Part shown: positions 35,347-45,205 of the stretch, piece after piece
Numbering within the stretch: the stretch's first letter is position 1
Layout of the letters: every line of letters starts with the position of its first letter
Assembly (NCBI RefSeq): GCF_011745145.1
Contig: NZ_CP050191.1
Coordinates: forward strand, 248,001-312,000
DNA length: 64,000 nt
Reading direction: 5' to 3'
Origin: Mycobacterium sp. DL440
GTDB taxonomy: Bacteria; Actinomycetota; Actinomycetes; Mycobacteriales; Mycobacteriaceae
Translations under genes and position numbers: made by a program
The notes under the pieces: model-generated
Told to the model about the DNA's origin: nothing
Databases searched by the model: none
Seen by the model: the letters and a program-made list of their open reading frames with translations, nothing else

Positions 35347-36972
35347 ATGCGGTCTGGGCGTCGCGTCGTCGCGTTGCTGGCAGTGCTGGCGATGCTGGTG
35401 GGAGGCTGTGCACGTGGTGGCGGTCACGCGGCGACGCCCGGTCATCCGGCCGTTGATCCGCCGGGTCACCTGCAGGGGCGGGACCCGGCGATCGTCCAGA
35501 CCACAGCCGGAACCCTGCGCGGCACAGTGGCATCCGACCACCGCCTGTTCGCCGGGCTGCCGTATGCCGCCGCCCCGGTGGGACCTATGCGGTTCTCCGC
35601 ACCGGCGCCCGCACCGGGATGGCCGGGGGAGCGCGACGCCACCCGGCCTGGCCCGCGGTGCATCCAGGACCCCGATTCAGATCCCGAGCGCGGGGCCAAC
35701 TCTGCCGAGGACTGCCTGAGTCTGAACGTCTGGACACCGCCGGTCTCGGATGAGTTGCGCCCCGTGATGGTGTGGATCCACGGCGGCGCGTTCGTGGGCG
35801 GCAGCAGCGATATCTACGATGCGGGGCGGCTGGCCGCGCATGGCGACATCGTGGTGGTGACGATCAATTACCGTCTCGGCACGCTGGGGTTCCTGGCGCA
35901 CCCGGCGCTGGGGGCCGGTGGTGACATCGGCAACTACGGCCTGGCCGACCAGCAGGCGGCGCTGCGGTGGGTGCGCGACAACATCGCCGACTTCGGCGGC
36001 GATCCGGAAAAGGTCACCGTCGCCGGTGAATCCGCGGGTGGCATGTCGGTGTGCGATCACCTGGTGTCGCCGGGTTCAGCTGGATTGTTCCGAGCTGCGA
36101 TCCTCATGAGCGCGCCGTGCCACGCGCAGGCCGACCTTGCCACGGCCACCCGCCGCTCCCTCGATTACGCGGCCGCTGTCGGATGCCCAGATCTCGCGGT
36201 GGCTGCCACCTGCCTGCGTGCACTGCCGGTGGACAGGCTGCGAAAACCGGTGTGGTACTTCAATATCGGCAGTGACGATCTGACCGGTCCGGTCACCGGA
36301 TCGGCATTGGTTCCCCAGGCCCCGCTGGCGGCATTCGGATCTGACCGCGCAGACCCGGTGCCGGTGCTCATCGGCACCACCCGTGATGAGTTCACGCTTT
36401 TCGTGGCGTTGCGCTACCTCCGTCAGGGTCAGCGCTACGTCGCGGCGGACTACCCGCGGCTGCTGTCCGAGACCTTCGGCGCCGATGCTGCGGCGGTCGG
36501 CGCCTCCTACCCGATCGATCGGTACGGCGGTGTGGCACAGGCATATTCGGCGGCCGTCACCGACGGTGACTTTGCGTGTGTCTCGGAGCGGATGGCCGGT
36601 GAGCTGTCCCGGACCGGGCCGGTCTACGCCTACGAGTTCAACGATCGCTCCGCGCCGGCGCCGGAGGTCATGCGAACGCTGCCTTTCCCCATCGGGGCCA
36701 GTCACTCGCTGGAGCTTCGCTATCTGTTCGACGTCGGCGGGGCGCCCCCGCTGGACCCCGCGCAGCAACAGCTCTCGGACCAGATGATCGACTACTGGAG
36801 CGCTTTCGTGCGCACCGGTGATCCCGCGGTCGACGGTCAACCGGCCTGGCCTGGGTTCGATCCGGCGGCCGACGGCGCCCGAATGTCGTTGCAAGCCGAC
36901 GGCAGTCGTGTCGACAATGGCTACGCACATGAGCATCAATGCCCGTTCTGGGCCGGGCTGAGGGAGAAGTGA
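35347..36972 (+). CDS. Type B carboxylesterase lipoprotein
   Basis: 541 residues. A lipoprotein signal peptide with lipobox VGGC (Cys21) places it on the outer face of the membrane. Carboxylesterase B features: QTTAGTLRGTVASDHRLFAG, EDCLSLNVWTP (family signature), the oxyanion loop MVWIHGGAFVGGS, nucleophile Ser229 in VTVAGESAGGMSVCDHLVSP, and a C-terminal FPIGASHSLELRYLFD with the catalytic His. Cys pairs of the fold are visible (PRCIQ...EDC; GCPDLAVAATC). It hydrolyses esters of unknown nature. Divergent from the P450 gene; the SnoaL-like gene follows within 5 nt. Confidence 0.88.
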   Translation: MRSGRRVVALLAVLAMLVGGCARGGGHAATPGHPAVDPPGHLQGRDPAIVQTTAGTLRGTVASDHRLFAGLPYAAAPVGPMRFSAPAPAPGWPGERDATRPGPRCIQDPDSDPERGANSAEDCLSLNVWTPPVSDELRPVMVWIHGGAFVGGSSDIYDAGRLAAHGDIVVVTINYRLGTLGFLAHPALGAGGDIGNYGLADQQAALRWVRDNIADFGGDPEKVTVAGESAGGMSVCDHLVSPGSAGLFRAAILMSAPCHAQADLATATRRSLDYAAAVGCPDLAVAATCLRALPVDRLRKPVWYFNIGSDDLTGPVTGSALVPQAPLAAFGSDRADPVPVLIGTTRDEFTLFVALRYLRQGQRYVAADYPRLLSETFGADAAAVGASYPIDRYGGVAQAYSAAVTDGDFACVSERMAGELSRTGPVYAYEFNDRSAPAPEVMRTLPFPIGASHSLELRYLFDVGGAPPLDPAQQQLSDQMIDYWSAFVRTGDPAVDGQPAWPGFDPAADGARMSLQADGSRVDNGYAHEHQCPFWAGLREK

Positions 36973-36977
36973 ACGCG

Positions 36978-37331
36978 ATGGCGACACCGGACCCACATGC
37001 ATTCGCCGAGGAATGGGTGAAGGCGTGGAACGCGCACGACGTGGAGGCGGTGCTGGCGCATTTCCACGACGACGTGATGTTCAGCTCGCCGGTCGCGGCG
37101 CGGGTGTTACCCGAGACCGGTGGCGTGGTGCGGGGCAAGGACGCGCTGCGCCACTACTGGACCACGGCGTTGGCCGCCTATCCCGATCTGCATTTCGAGG
37201 TGCTCGGCACCTACTGCGGCGAATCGGCACTGGTGATCCACTACCGCAATCAACTCGGCGGACTGGTCAACGAGGTGCTGCTGTTCGACGGTGCACTGGT
37301 GCGCGAGGGGCATGGCACCTATCTCGACTAG
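36978..37331 (+). CDS. SnoaL/NTF2-like protein
   Basis: 117 residues. ATG 36978 is favoured, with AGGGAG about 11 nt upstream; GTG 36969 overlapping the esterase stop is possible. The NTF2-like cone fold is indicated by HAFAEEWVKAWNAHDVEAVL, AHFHDDVMFSSPVAARVLPE, VVRGKDALRHYWTTALAAYP and the C-terminal strand LVNEVLLFDGALVREGHGTY. Relatives are small hydrolases, isomerases or binding proteins; the Asp in HDDVMFSSP is the usual acidic pocket residue. Probably co-transcribed with the esterase. No specific function. Confidence 0.75.
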   Translation: MATPDPHAFAEEWVKAWNAHDVEAVLAHFHDDVMFSSPVAARVLPETGGVVRGKDALRHYWTTALAAYPDLHFEVLGTYCGESALVIHYRNQLGGLVNEVLLFDGALVREGHGTYLD

Positions 37332-37346
37332 CGCACGCTCGATGGC

Positions 37347-37820
37347 CTAGGCCGGAGTGACCCAGGTGGTGATGTCGGCGTGCACCACCTCGACGCCGTG
37401 GCGGTCGGTGATGCTGACCGGCACCACGATGTCGGTGCCCTCGGCGATGGTGCCGAAATCCGGCGGGGTGAGCTCGGCCCTGGCCCGCAGCGACGTGGTG
37501 GCCTTGGCGAGGTACTGCACGTTCATCGCCTTGGGGATCCAGCGGTGCGTCGTCGGCACGGTGGCCTCCATCAGCATGCCCATCGCCATCTCGGCGGCAT
37601 TGCACGACGCGATCGCGTGCACGGTGTGCAGGTGGTTGTAGACGTAGAACCACTTCGGCACGGTCACCTCGGCCAGGCCGGGCTCCATATGTACGACGTG
37701 GGGAAGGATCGACGCGAAATACGGCACCCGGGCCATGGCGGCGGCGGAGAACGCCCAGCTGCCGCCGGGGAGCGTCGACATTTTCTTCCAGGCTCGATAC
37801 GTAGGGCTGGGCTGCGTCAT
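37347..37820 (-). CDS. DUF4442 hotdog-fold thioesterase-like protein
   Basis: 157 residues. The sequence shows a hotdog fold of the DUF4442/PaaI-like type: ILPHVVHMEPGLAEVTVPKW, NHLHTVHAIASCNAAEMAMG (central helix with the HTVHA motif), PKAMNVQYLAKATTSLRARA, and the final strand VVPVSITDRHGVEVVHADIT. Relatives act on acyl-CoA or acyl-ACP thioesters, but the catalytic residue is not certain. A perfect CTTACT/AGTAAG palindrome lies 10 bp upstream of its start, implying control by a TetR-type regulator. It is convergent with the SnoaL-like gene. Confidence 0.75.
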   Translation of the reverse strand: MTQPSPTYRAWKKMSTLPGGSWAFSAAAMARVPYFASILPHVVHMEPGLAEVTVPKWFYVYNHLHTVHAIASCNAAEMAMGMLMEATVPTTHRWIPKAMNVQYLAKATTSLRARAELTPPDFGTIAEGTDIVVPVSITDRHGVEVVHADITTWVTPA

Positions 37821-37829
37821 GCGGCATAC

Positions 37830-37845
37830 CTTACTCAGAAGTAAG
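37830..37845. promoter_or_regulatory. Palindromic operator upstream of the DUF4442 gene
   Basis: CTTACT-CAGA-AGTAAG is a perfect 6-bp inverted repeat with a 4-bp spacer, centred about 17 bp upstream of the minus-strand start at 37820. Its form suits a TetR-family fatty-acid-type repressor; no regulator gene lies next to it. Confidence 0.5.
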
Positions 37846-38391
37846 TTCCGGGTACCGGGCGTACTCGGTCCGTGCGCCGGGGTGGGGGTCCCCGATCAAC
37901 GGCACCCGTCGCGTGCGAAGCGCTGTGGTGGTCCGGAGCGAGATTTTCCGCCATGGCGCTACATACGCGGACCGTTTCCGACCTGCGGTGGCCGGGCCGG
38001 AAAACTACCGCCGGCCCCGTAAGTTGGACGCCGTTTCGCTCGGCCGCATCGACGGCCTCCGACCTGCTAGATCGTGGATTTGGAGCATGCTCGGATCTAA
38101 GGCATACTGTTCGGGTTGCCTTGCGCCGGGTATTCCTGGCCGGGCATCCGACCCGCGCCCCCACGGGCGCATCCGGTCCCAACACCAGATCGCGACTGAT
38201 TTTCAGGGCGAGAAAGTGTGCGAGAAGGCGACACGCCCGACCGCGGGGGCCGGTGGACCACAGACAGGTAAACAGCGGCGGCAAATTCTCGGCGCACCCG
38301 CGCCGGGGCACCAGGCCCGACGGGTTTCGGTGGGTTTTCCCATCGAGATCTGATACGGCCGGCCGATGTACGAAGTAGAGGTAGGAGAAGC
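37846..38391. other. Leader region of the S10 operon
   Basis: About 546 bp without a gene. Reading frames on either strand (for example minus 37835-38311) have no family features. It holds the candidate S10 promoter (38080-38108), a GCGCCC-CCAC-GGGCGC hairpin (38155-38170) in the transcribed leader, and AGGTAGGAGAAGC before rpsJ. A leader of some 275 nt is long enough for autogenous control. Confidence 0.5.
38080..38108 (+). promoter_or_regulatory. Candidate S10 operon promoter
   Basis: TTGGAG (38080-38085) and CATACT (38103-38108) are separated by 17 nt, in the right orientation for rpsJ. It is the best sigma-A-like pair seen in the 570-bp gap. Confidence 0.4.
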
Positions 38392-38697
38392 GTGGCGGGA
38401 CAGAAGATCCGCATCAGGCTCAAGGCCTACGACCATGAGGCCATTGATGCCTCGGCGCGCAAGATCGTCGAGACGGTCACCCGTACCGGTGCCAGCGTGG
38501 TGGGCCCCGTGCCGTTGCCGACCGAGAAGAACATTTACTGCGTCATTCGGTCGCCGCACAAGTACAAGGACTCGCGGGAGCATTTCGAAATGCGCACCCA
38601 CAAGCGCCTGATCGACATCCTCGACCCGACGCCGAAGACGGTTGACGCGCTCATGCGCATCGACCTGCCGGCCAGTGTCGACGTCAACATCCAGTAG
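38392..38697 (+). CDS. rpsJ: 30S ribosomal protein S10
   Basis: 101 residues from GTG 38392 (AGGTAGGAGAAGC upstream). S10 sits in the 30S head and also acts with NusB in transcription antitermination. Complete family sequence: [60 protein letters not shown]. First gene of the S10 operon; rplC begins 14 nt after. Confidence 0.98.
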   Translation: MAGQKIRIRLKAYDHEAIDASARKIVETVTRTGASVVGPVPLPTEKNIYCVIRSPHKYKDSREHFEMRTHKRLIDILDPTPKTVDALMRIDLPASVDVNIQ

Positions 38698-38711
38698 GAG
38701 ACCCGAGAAAA

Positions 38712-39362
38712 ATGGCTAGAAAAGGCATTTTGGGCACCAAGCTGGGCATGACGCAGGTGTTCGACGAGAACAACAAAGTCGTCCCGGTGACGGTCGTCAA
38801 GGCCGGCCCCAACGTGGTGACCCTTATCCGTACCCCCGAGCGCGACGGCTACAGCGCCGTGCAGCTCGCCTATGGCGAGATCAGCCCGCGCAAGGTCAAT
38901 AAGCCCGTCACCGGCCAGTACGCCGCCGCGGGTGTCAACCCGCGCCGCCACCTGGCTGAGCTCCGGGTCGACGAGGCTGCCGCCGCCGAGTACGAGGTGG
39001 GCCAGGAGCTGACCGCCGAGATCTTCGCCGACGGTGCTTTCGTCGACGTGACCGGCACCAGCAAGGGCAAGGGCTTCGCCGGCACCATGAAGCGTCACGG
39101 CTTCGCCGGCCAGGGTGCCAGCCACGGCGCCCAGGCAGTGCACCGTCGCCCCGGCTCCATCGGTGGCTGTGCCACCCCGGGCCGCGTGTTCAAGGGCACC
39201 CGGATGTCGGGCCGCATGGGCCACGACCGGGTGACCACGCAGAACCTCAAGGTTCACAAGGTCGATGCCGAGAACGGCGTGCTGTTGATCAAGGGCGCAA
39301 TCCCCGGACGCAACGGTGGTCTGGTGGTTGTCCGCAGCGCAATCAAGCGAGGCGAGAAGTAA
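38712..39362 (+). CDS. rplC: 50S ribosomal protein L3
   Basis: 216 residues; early 23S rRNA-binding assembly protein reaching the peptidyl-transferase centre. Signature block: the stretch around residues 110-150 with [19 protein letters not shown] and [21 protein letters not shown]-terminus [36 protein letters not shown] precedes the ATG. Its TAA overlaps the rplD ATG by one base. Confidence 0.98.
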   Translation: MARKGILGTKLGMTQVFDENNKVVPVTVVKAGPNVVTLIRTPERDGYSAVQLAYGEISPRKVNKPVTGQYAAAGVNPRRHLAELRVDEAAAAEYEVGQELTAEIFADGAFVDVTGTSKGKGFAGTMKRHGFAGQGASHGAQAVHRRPGSIGGCATPGRVFKGTRMSGRMGHDRVTTQNLKVHKVDAENGVLLIKGAIPGRNGGLVVVRSAIKRGEK

Positions 39363-40018
39363 TGACTCTCAAAATTGATGTGAAGACCCCGGCCGGAAAG
39401 ACCGACGGTTCCGTCGAGCTGCCCGCCGCACTGTTCGACGTCGAGCCCAACATCGCTCTGATGCACCAGGTGGTCAACGCACAGTTGGCCGCCAAGCGCC
39501 AGGGCACGCACTCGACGAAGACCCGCGCCCAGGTCTCCGGTGGCGGCAAGAAGCCGTACCGGCAGAAGGGCACCGGCCGCGCTCGTCAGGGCTCGACCCG
39601 TGCGCCGCAGTTCACCGGTGGTGGCGTCGTGCACGGCCCGCAACCGCGCGACTACAGCCAGCGGACCCCGAAGAAGATGATCGCTGCTGCCCTGCGCGGT
39701 GCGCTGTCGGACCGGGCCCGCAATGAGCGCATCCACGCGATCACCGAACTGGTCGAAGGTCAGACCCCGTCAACCAAGAGCGCAAAGTCGTTCCTGGAAG
39801 CGATCACCGACCGCCGCAAGGTGCTCGTGATCATCGGCCGGACCGACGAAGTGGGCGCCCGCAGCGTTCGCAACCTGCCTGGTGTGCATGTGATCTCGCC
39901 GGATCAGCTGAACACCTACGACGTGCTCAATGCCGACGACCTGGTGTTCAGCGTCGAGGCGCTGAACGCGTACATCTCGGCGAGCACCAAGGACCAAAAA
40001 GAAGGAGCGTCGGTCTGA
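39362..40018 (+). CDS. rplD: 50S ribosomal protein L4
   Basis: 218 residues; lines the exit tunnel and, in other bacteria, represses its own operon by binding the leader. Conserved loop: [20 protein letters not shown] then [20 protein letters not shown], followed by [17 protein letters not shown]. Overlaps rplC and rplW by one base each (TAATG, TGATG), showing tight coupling. Confidence 0.98.
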   Translation: MTLKIDVKTPAGKTDGSVELPAALFDVEPNIALMHQVVNAQLAAKRQGTHSTKTRAQVSGGGKKPYRQKGTGRARQGSTRAPQFTGGGVVHGPQPRDYSQRTPKKMIAAALRGALSDRARNERIHAITELVEGQTPSTKSAKSFLEAITDRRKVLVIIGRTDEVGARSVRNLPGVHVISPDQLNTYDVLNADDLVFSVEALNAYISASTKDQKEGASV

Positions 40019-40320
40019 TGGCAACGATTACAGACCCCCGCGACATCATCTTGGCCCCGGTCATCTCGGAGAAGTCGTACGGGCTGATCGAGGACAACGT
40101 GTACACGTTCGTCGTGCACCCGGACTCGAACAAGACGCAGATCAAGATCGCTATCGAGAAGATCTTCGACGTCAAGGTCAGTTCGGTGAACACCGCCAAC
40201 CGGCAGGGCAAGCGCAAGCGCACCCGCTCGGGCTTCGGTAAGCGCAAGGACACCAAGCGTGCCATTGTCACCCTGGCCGCCGGCAGCAAGCCGATCGAAC
40301 TGTTCGGAGCCCCGGCGTAA
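40018..40320 (+). CDS. rplW: 50S ribosomal protein L23
   Basis: 100 residues; tunnel-exit protein that docks trigger factor and SRP. Recognised by [40 protein letters not shown] and the flexible loop [20 protein letters not shown]. One-base overlap with rplD; rplB follows after 28 bp. Confidence 0.98.
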   Translation: MATITDPRDIILAPVISEKSYGLIEDNVYTFVVHPDSNKTQIKIAIEKIFDVKVSSVNTANRQGKRKRTRSGFGKRKDTKRAIVTLAAGSKPIELFGAPA

Positions 40321-40348
40321 CGCCGGGAACTAAGAGGATTTAACTGAT

Positions 40349-41185
40349 ATGGGAATTCGCAAGTACAAGCCGACGACCCCGGGTCGTCGCGGTTCGAGCG
40401 TCTCCGATTTCGCCGAGATCACTCGCTCGACTCCGGAGAAATCGCTGATTCGCCCGCTGCACGGCACCGGTGGGCGTAACGCCCACGGCCGCATCACCAC
40501 CCGGCACAAGGGTGGCGGCCACAAGCGCGCCTACCGCCTCATCGACTTCCGTCGCCACGACAAGGACGGCGTCAACGCCAAGGTCGCTCACATCGAGTAC
40601 GACCCGAACCGCACGGCGAACATCGCGCTGCTGCACTACCTGGACGGCGAGAAGCGCTACATCATCGCGCCCCAGGGCCTGAAGCAGGGCGACGTGATCG
40701 AGCAGGGGCCGAACGCCGACATCAAGCCGGGTAACAACCTGCCGCTGCGCAACATCCCCGCCGGTACCGTGATCCACGCTGTGGAGCTGCGGCCCGGTGG
40801 CGGTGCCAAGCTGGGCCGCTCGGCCGGTGTCAGCATCCAGTTGCTGGGTAAGGAAGGCACCTACGCCTCGCTGCGTATGCCGTCCGGTGAGATCCGTCGC
40901 GTCGACGTGCGCTGCCGCGCCACCGTCGGCGAGGTCGGCAACAAGGAGCAGGCCAACATCAACTGGGGTAAGGCCGGCCGTATGCGGTGGAAGGGCAAGC
41001 GCCCGACCGTCCGTGGTGTCGTGATGAACCCGGTTGACCACCCGCATGGTGGTGGTGAAGGCAAGACCTCCGGTGGCCGCCATCCGGTCAGCCCGTGGGG
41101 TAAGCCCGAGGGCCGTACCCGTAAGCCCAACAAGCCGAGCGACAAGCTCATCGTCCGTCGCCGGCGCACCGGCAAGAAGCGCTAG
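40349..41185 (+). CDS. rplB: 50S ribosomal protein L2
   Basis: 278 residues; essential for subunit association and peptidyl transfer. The C-terminal block [20 protein letters not shown] (including the conserved His residue of the HPHGGG loop) is intact, as are [20 protein letters not shown] and RAAVGE-type core sequence [37 protein letters not shown] precedes the ATG. Confidence 0.98.
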   Translation: MGIRKYKPTTPGRRGSSVSDFAEITRSTPEKSLIRPLHGTGGRNAHGRITTRHKGGGHKRAYRLIDFRRHDKDGVNAKVAHIEYDPNRTANIALLHYLDGEKRYIIAPQGLKQGDVIEQGPNADIKPGNNLPLRNIPAGTVIHAVELRPGGGAKLGRSAGVSIQLLGKEGTYASLRMPSGEIRRVDVRCRATVGEVGNKEQANINWGKAGRMRWKGKRPTVRGVVMNPVDHPHGGGEGKTSGGRHPVSPWGKPEGRTRKPNKPSDKLIVRRRRTGKKR

Positions 41186-41206
41186 GCCGCGGAAGGAGTA
41201 GCAGCG

Positions 41207-41484
41207 ATGCCTCGTAGTCTGAAAAAGGGTCCGTTCGTCGACGACCATCTTCTCAAGAAGGTCGACGTTCAGAACGACAAGAACACCAAGCAGGTCATCA
41301 AGACCTGGTCACGTCGGTCGACCATTCTCCCCGACTTCATCGGGCACACGTTTGCGGTGCATGACGGCCGCAAGCATGTCCCGGTGTTCGTCACCGAGGC
41401 GATGGTTGGGCACAAGCTCGGCGAATTCGCCCCGACGCGCACCTTCAAGGGTCACATCAAGGACGACCGGAAGAGCAAGCGGCG

Positions 41485-41488
<4 letters not shown>
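41207..41488 (+). CDS. rpsS: 30S ribosomal protein S19
   Basis: 93 residues; 30S head protein paired with S13 near the A-site finger. Family sequence [59 protein letters not shown] is complete. GGAAGGAGTAGCAGCG upstream. Its 3' end overlaps the rplV ATG by 4 bases (ATGA). Confidence 0.98.
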
Positions 41489-42785
<1,297 letters not shown>

Positions 42786-42787
42786 TC

Positions 42788-43204
42788 ATGCTGATTCCCC
42801 GTAAGGTCAAGCACCGCAAGCAGCATCACCCGCGCCAGCGTGGCATCGCCAGCGGTGGCACGTCGGTGAGCTTCGGTGACTACGGCATCCAGGCCCTGGG
42901 CCACGCCTACATCACCAACCGGCAGATCGAGTCCGCTCGTATCGCCATCAACCGGCACATCAAGCGTGGCGGCAAGGTCTGGATCAACATCTTCCCGGAC
43001 CGCCCGCTGACCAAGAAGCCCGCCGAGACCCGCATGGGTTCCGGTAAGGGTTCGCCGGAGTGGTGGATCGCCAACGTCAAGCCGGGACGCATTTTGTTCG
43101 AGATCAGCTACCCCGACGAGAAGATCGCCAAGGAAGCACTGACTCGCGCAATCCACAAGCTGCCGATCAAGGCACGCATCGTGAGTCGAGAGGAGCAGTT
43201 CTGA
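42788..43204 (+). CDS. rplP: 50S ribosomal protein L16
   Basis: 138 residues; sits beside the A-site tRNA and organises the peptidyl-transferase region. Sequence [60 protein letters not shown] is complete. TGATG overlap with rpmC. Confidence 0.98.
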   Translation: MLIPRKVKHRKQHHPRQRGIASGGTSVSFGDYGIQALGHAYITNRQIESARIAINRHIKRGGKVWINIFPDRPLTKKPAETRMGSGKGSPEWWIANVKPGRILFEISYPDEKIAKEALTRAIHKLPIKARIVSREEQF

Positions 43205-43437
43205 TGGCAGTGGGAACTACGCCTGGTGAGCTGCGTGAACTGTCCGACACCGAGTTGACGGCAAAGCTGCGCGAGTCGAAGGAAGAGCTGTTCAACCTGC
43301 GCTTCCAGATGGCGACCGGTCAGCTGGCCAACAACCGTCGGCTGCGCATTGTGCGCCAGGAGATTGCACGGGTCTACACCGTGCTGCGTGAACGTGAGTT
43401 GGGTCTGGCTTCCGGGCCCGTTGGTGAGGATTCGTAA
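43204..43437 (+). CDS. rpmC: 50S ribosomal protein L29
   Basis: 77 residues; two-helix protein at the tunnel exit. Core: [60 protein letters not shown], with a short mycobacterial tail. Overlaps both neighbours by one base. Confidence 0.97.
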   Translation: MAVGTTPGELRELSDTELTAKLRESKEELFNLRFQMATGQLANNRRLRIVRQEIARVYTVLRERELGLASGPVGEDS

Positions 43438-43733
43438 TGGCAGAAACCAAGGGCCCCAAGCACACCCCGGCCACCGAGAAGCCGCGTGGCCGTCGTAAGA
43501 CCGCCATCGGCTACGTGGTGAGCGACAAGATGCAGAAGACCATCGTGGTCGAGCTGGAAGATCGTAAGAGCCACCCGCTCTACGGCAAGATCATCCGGAC
43601 CACCAAGAAGGTCAAGGCGCACGACGAGAACGGCGACGCCGGTATCGGCGACCGCGTCTCGTTGATGGAGACCCGTCCGACGTCGGCCACCAAGCGCTGG
43701 CGTCTGGTCGAGGTGCTCGAAAAGGCCAAGTAG
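43437..43733 (+). CDS. rpsQ: 30S ribosomal protein S17
   Basis: 98 residues; OB-fold primary 16S-binding protein. Core [60 protein letters not shown]. Has an N-terminal extension ([16 protein letters not shown]), common in mycobacteria. Last gene of this block, followed 12 bp later by a 58-bp perfect hairpin. Confidence 0.98.
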   Translation: MAETKGPKHTPATEKPRGRRKTAIGYVVSDKMQKTIVVELEDRKSHPLYGKIIRTTKKVKAHDENGDAGIGDRVSLMETRPTSATKRWRLVEVLEKAK

Positions 43734-43744
43734 CCTTCTCCGCG

Positions 43745-43802
43745 CGAGCAGACGTAAAACCCCCCATTTTCCAAGGAAAATGGGGGGTTTTACGTCTGCT
43801 CG
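43745..43802. terminator. 58-bp perfect hairpin after rpsQ (GCGAGCAGACG type, copy 3)
   Basis: Left arm 43745-43772 (begins CGAGCAGACGTAAAACCCC, ends ATTTTCC) and right arm 43775-43802 are perfectly complementary over 28 bp with only AA between them. The centre contains a C6/G6 run and the transcribed right arm carries TTTT after G6, resembling an intrinsic terminator nested in a longer palindrome. It closes the S10 operon and shares its outer arm with three other hairpins in the window. Confidence 0.8.
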
Positions 43803-43835
43803 GCTTGGGCGTCTGGCAGCCTTTTCTGCTCGCCC

Positions 43836-43960
43836 TCACATGGTCGGCGGCATCAGCACCTTGTCGATGAGATAGACGGTGGCATTGGCGGTGTGGACCC
43901 CGCCGCACACCACCGATGCGTCGTTGACTTTCAGTGCGTCACCCGACCCGGTCACCGTCG
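43836..43960 (-). pseudogene. Remnant of an MPT70/MPT83-type fasciclin gene (C-terminal end)
   Basis: Only about 40 codons remain. The minus-strand frame ends in GDALKVNDASVVCGGVHTAN, ATVYLIDKVLMPPTM, which is the C-terminal end of a FAS1 domain and closely resembles the tail of mycobacterial MPT70/MPT83 as I recall it. Upstream of about 43960 the similarity stops and the sequence reads instead, on the plus strand, as an RskA fragment. No signal peptide or start is present, so this is debris of a deletion. Confidence 0.7.
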
Positions 43961-43969
43961 ACGACGGCG

Positions 43970-44473
43970 ATGCCCCCACCGGCGTCGCTGCGTCAACGGG
44001 CGCTTGCGGTTTCACGCGATCGTCACCGTGACCGCTTCCGTTGGCGCACAAGCTTGGTGGCCGCCGCCGCGGCCCTGGTCGTCGCCGCGGGCGGCTTCGG
44101 CGCGGGGTTGGTGCTGCGCCCGGTGAGTGCGCCGACCACCGCCGAGCAGGTGCTCTCGGCCGACGATGTCCGCACGGCGACCGGCCAACTCAGTGCCGGT
44201 GGTACCGCGACGTTCGTGTACTCCCGCGATGAGGGGACCGGCGTGCTGGTGATGAACAACGCCATCCCCCCTCCGGAAGGCATGGCCTACCAGATGTGGC
44301 TCATGACCGACCAAGGGCCGGAGTCGGCAGGGATGATGGAAACCATGGCGCCGTCGACTACGGCCATGGTCCACGATCTGGGGGATTCGACCGCGTTGGC
44401 GTTCACCATGGAACCCGACGGCGGGTCACCCCAGCCGACGGGGGAGATGGTGGCCCGGCTTTCGCTGACGTGA
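43970..44473 (+). pseudogene. rskA: Truncated anti-sigma-K factor RskA-like gene
   Basis: 167 codons from ATG 43970. The frame begins in the middle of an RskA-type protein (PPPASLRQRALAV), has the transmembrane helix TSLVAAAAALVVAAGGFGAG and the extracytoplasmic RskA domain (TTAEQVLSADDVRTATGQL, TGVLVMNNAIPPPEGMAYQM, GDSTALAFTMEPDGGSPQPT). The N-terminal cytoplasmic anti-sigma domain that holds SigK is missing, and no sigK gene is nearby. It abuts the MPT83-type remnant, a known SigK target in mycobacteria, so a deletion likely fused parts of one locus. It could still be translated as a membrane protein without anti-sigma activity. Confidence 0.65.
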
Positions 44474-44482
44474 GGCGACACC

Positions 44483-44566
44483 CTGATCTCACCGGAAACT
44501 GCAAAGGCTGCACTCGAACTGGTCAACCAGAAGCTGGGGCCGCGACCGATCGTCGCCGTCCTGTGA
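44483..44566 (+). pseudogene. Possible coding remnant downstream of the rskA fragment
   Basis: In the same frame as the rskA fragment, 9 bases after its TGA, 27 codons read LISPETAKAALELVNQKLGP then RPIVAVL before a TGA. The composition is protein-like (amphipathic helix then a strand) and could be the tail of another deleted gene. I do not recognise the family, and it may be chance. Confidence 0.25.
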
Positions 44567-44630
44567 CTCCATAACGGGGCCAGCCAACCGTAGGGAAGCC
44601 ATCAAACTCGCCGGCCGCTAATGTCGAGTC

Positions 44631-45155
44631 GTGGCTGATGAACAGGTGGCGGTGTACGACGCTGAAGGCAACGTCACCGGAACCGCTTCCCGCTCCCGCG
44701 TCTACGCCGAGGGGTTGTGGCATGCCAGTTCCGGCGTGCTGTTGCGTTCCACCGACGGCGCCCGCATCTACGTGCACCGCCGCACCACCACGAAAGCGGT
44801 GTTCGCCGGGATGCACGACTGTTTGGCCGGCGGCGTCGTCGACCCGGGGGAGACGTCGCGGCAGACCGCAACCCGGGAACTCGCCGAGGAACTCGGCGTC
44901 ACCGATGTGCCGTTGAGGCCGTTGGCCTCGGCGGCCTGGGATGGGCAGTGGGCAGGAAAGCCGATGCGGTGTCACCTGTTCGCGTTCGAGGCGCGCTGGG
45001 ACGGACCGATCCGTCACCAGCCCGAGGAGGTTGCCGACGGGTGGTGGTGGACTGACGACGAACTCGCTCGGCACGTGGCCGACCCGGACTGGCCGTTCGT
45101 GCCCGACACCCGGGTGTTGATGCCGCAACTCCTTATGTCAACACCCTTGAGCTAG
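44631..45155 (+). CDS. NUDIX hydrolase
   Basis: 174 residues from GTG 44631. The complete Nudix box is GGVVDPGETSRQTATRELAEELGV (residues about 67-90), matching G-x5-E-x7-R-E-U-x-E-E-x-G-U. The surrounding sequence (LWHASSGVLLRSTDGARIYV, AGMHDCLAGGVVD, HLFAFEARWDG, DGWWWTDDELARHVADPDWP) resembles the YfcD/isopentenyl-diphosphate-isomerase-like branch. It hydrolyses a nucleoside-diphosphate-linked or related pyrophosphate; the substrate is unknown. Stands alone, 50 bp before the FAD oxidase. Confidence 0.88.
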   Translation: MADEQVAVYDAEGNVTGTASRSRVYAEGLWHASSGVLLRSTDGARIYVHRRTTTKAVFAGMHDCLAGGVVDPGETSRQTATRELAEELGVTDVPLRPLASAAWDGQWAGKPMRCHLFAFEARWDGPIRHQPEEVADGWWWTDDELARHVADPDWPFVPDTRVLMPQLLMSTPLS

Positions 45156-45205
45156 TACTGCGGATCCGTCTTACTGGGTGGCACACAGCCATCCAGGAAG
45201 AAACC

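Noticed and set aside
37835..38311. 158-residue minus-strand frame in the S10 leader
   Set aside because: Overlaps the promoter and leader; Arg/Pro-rich with no domain.
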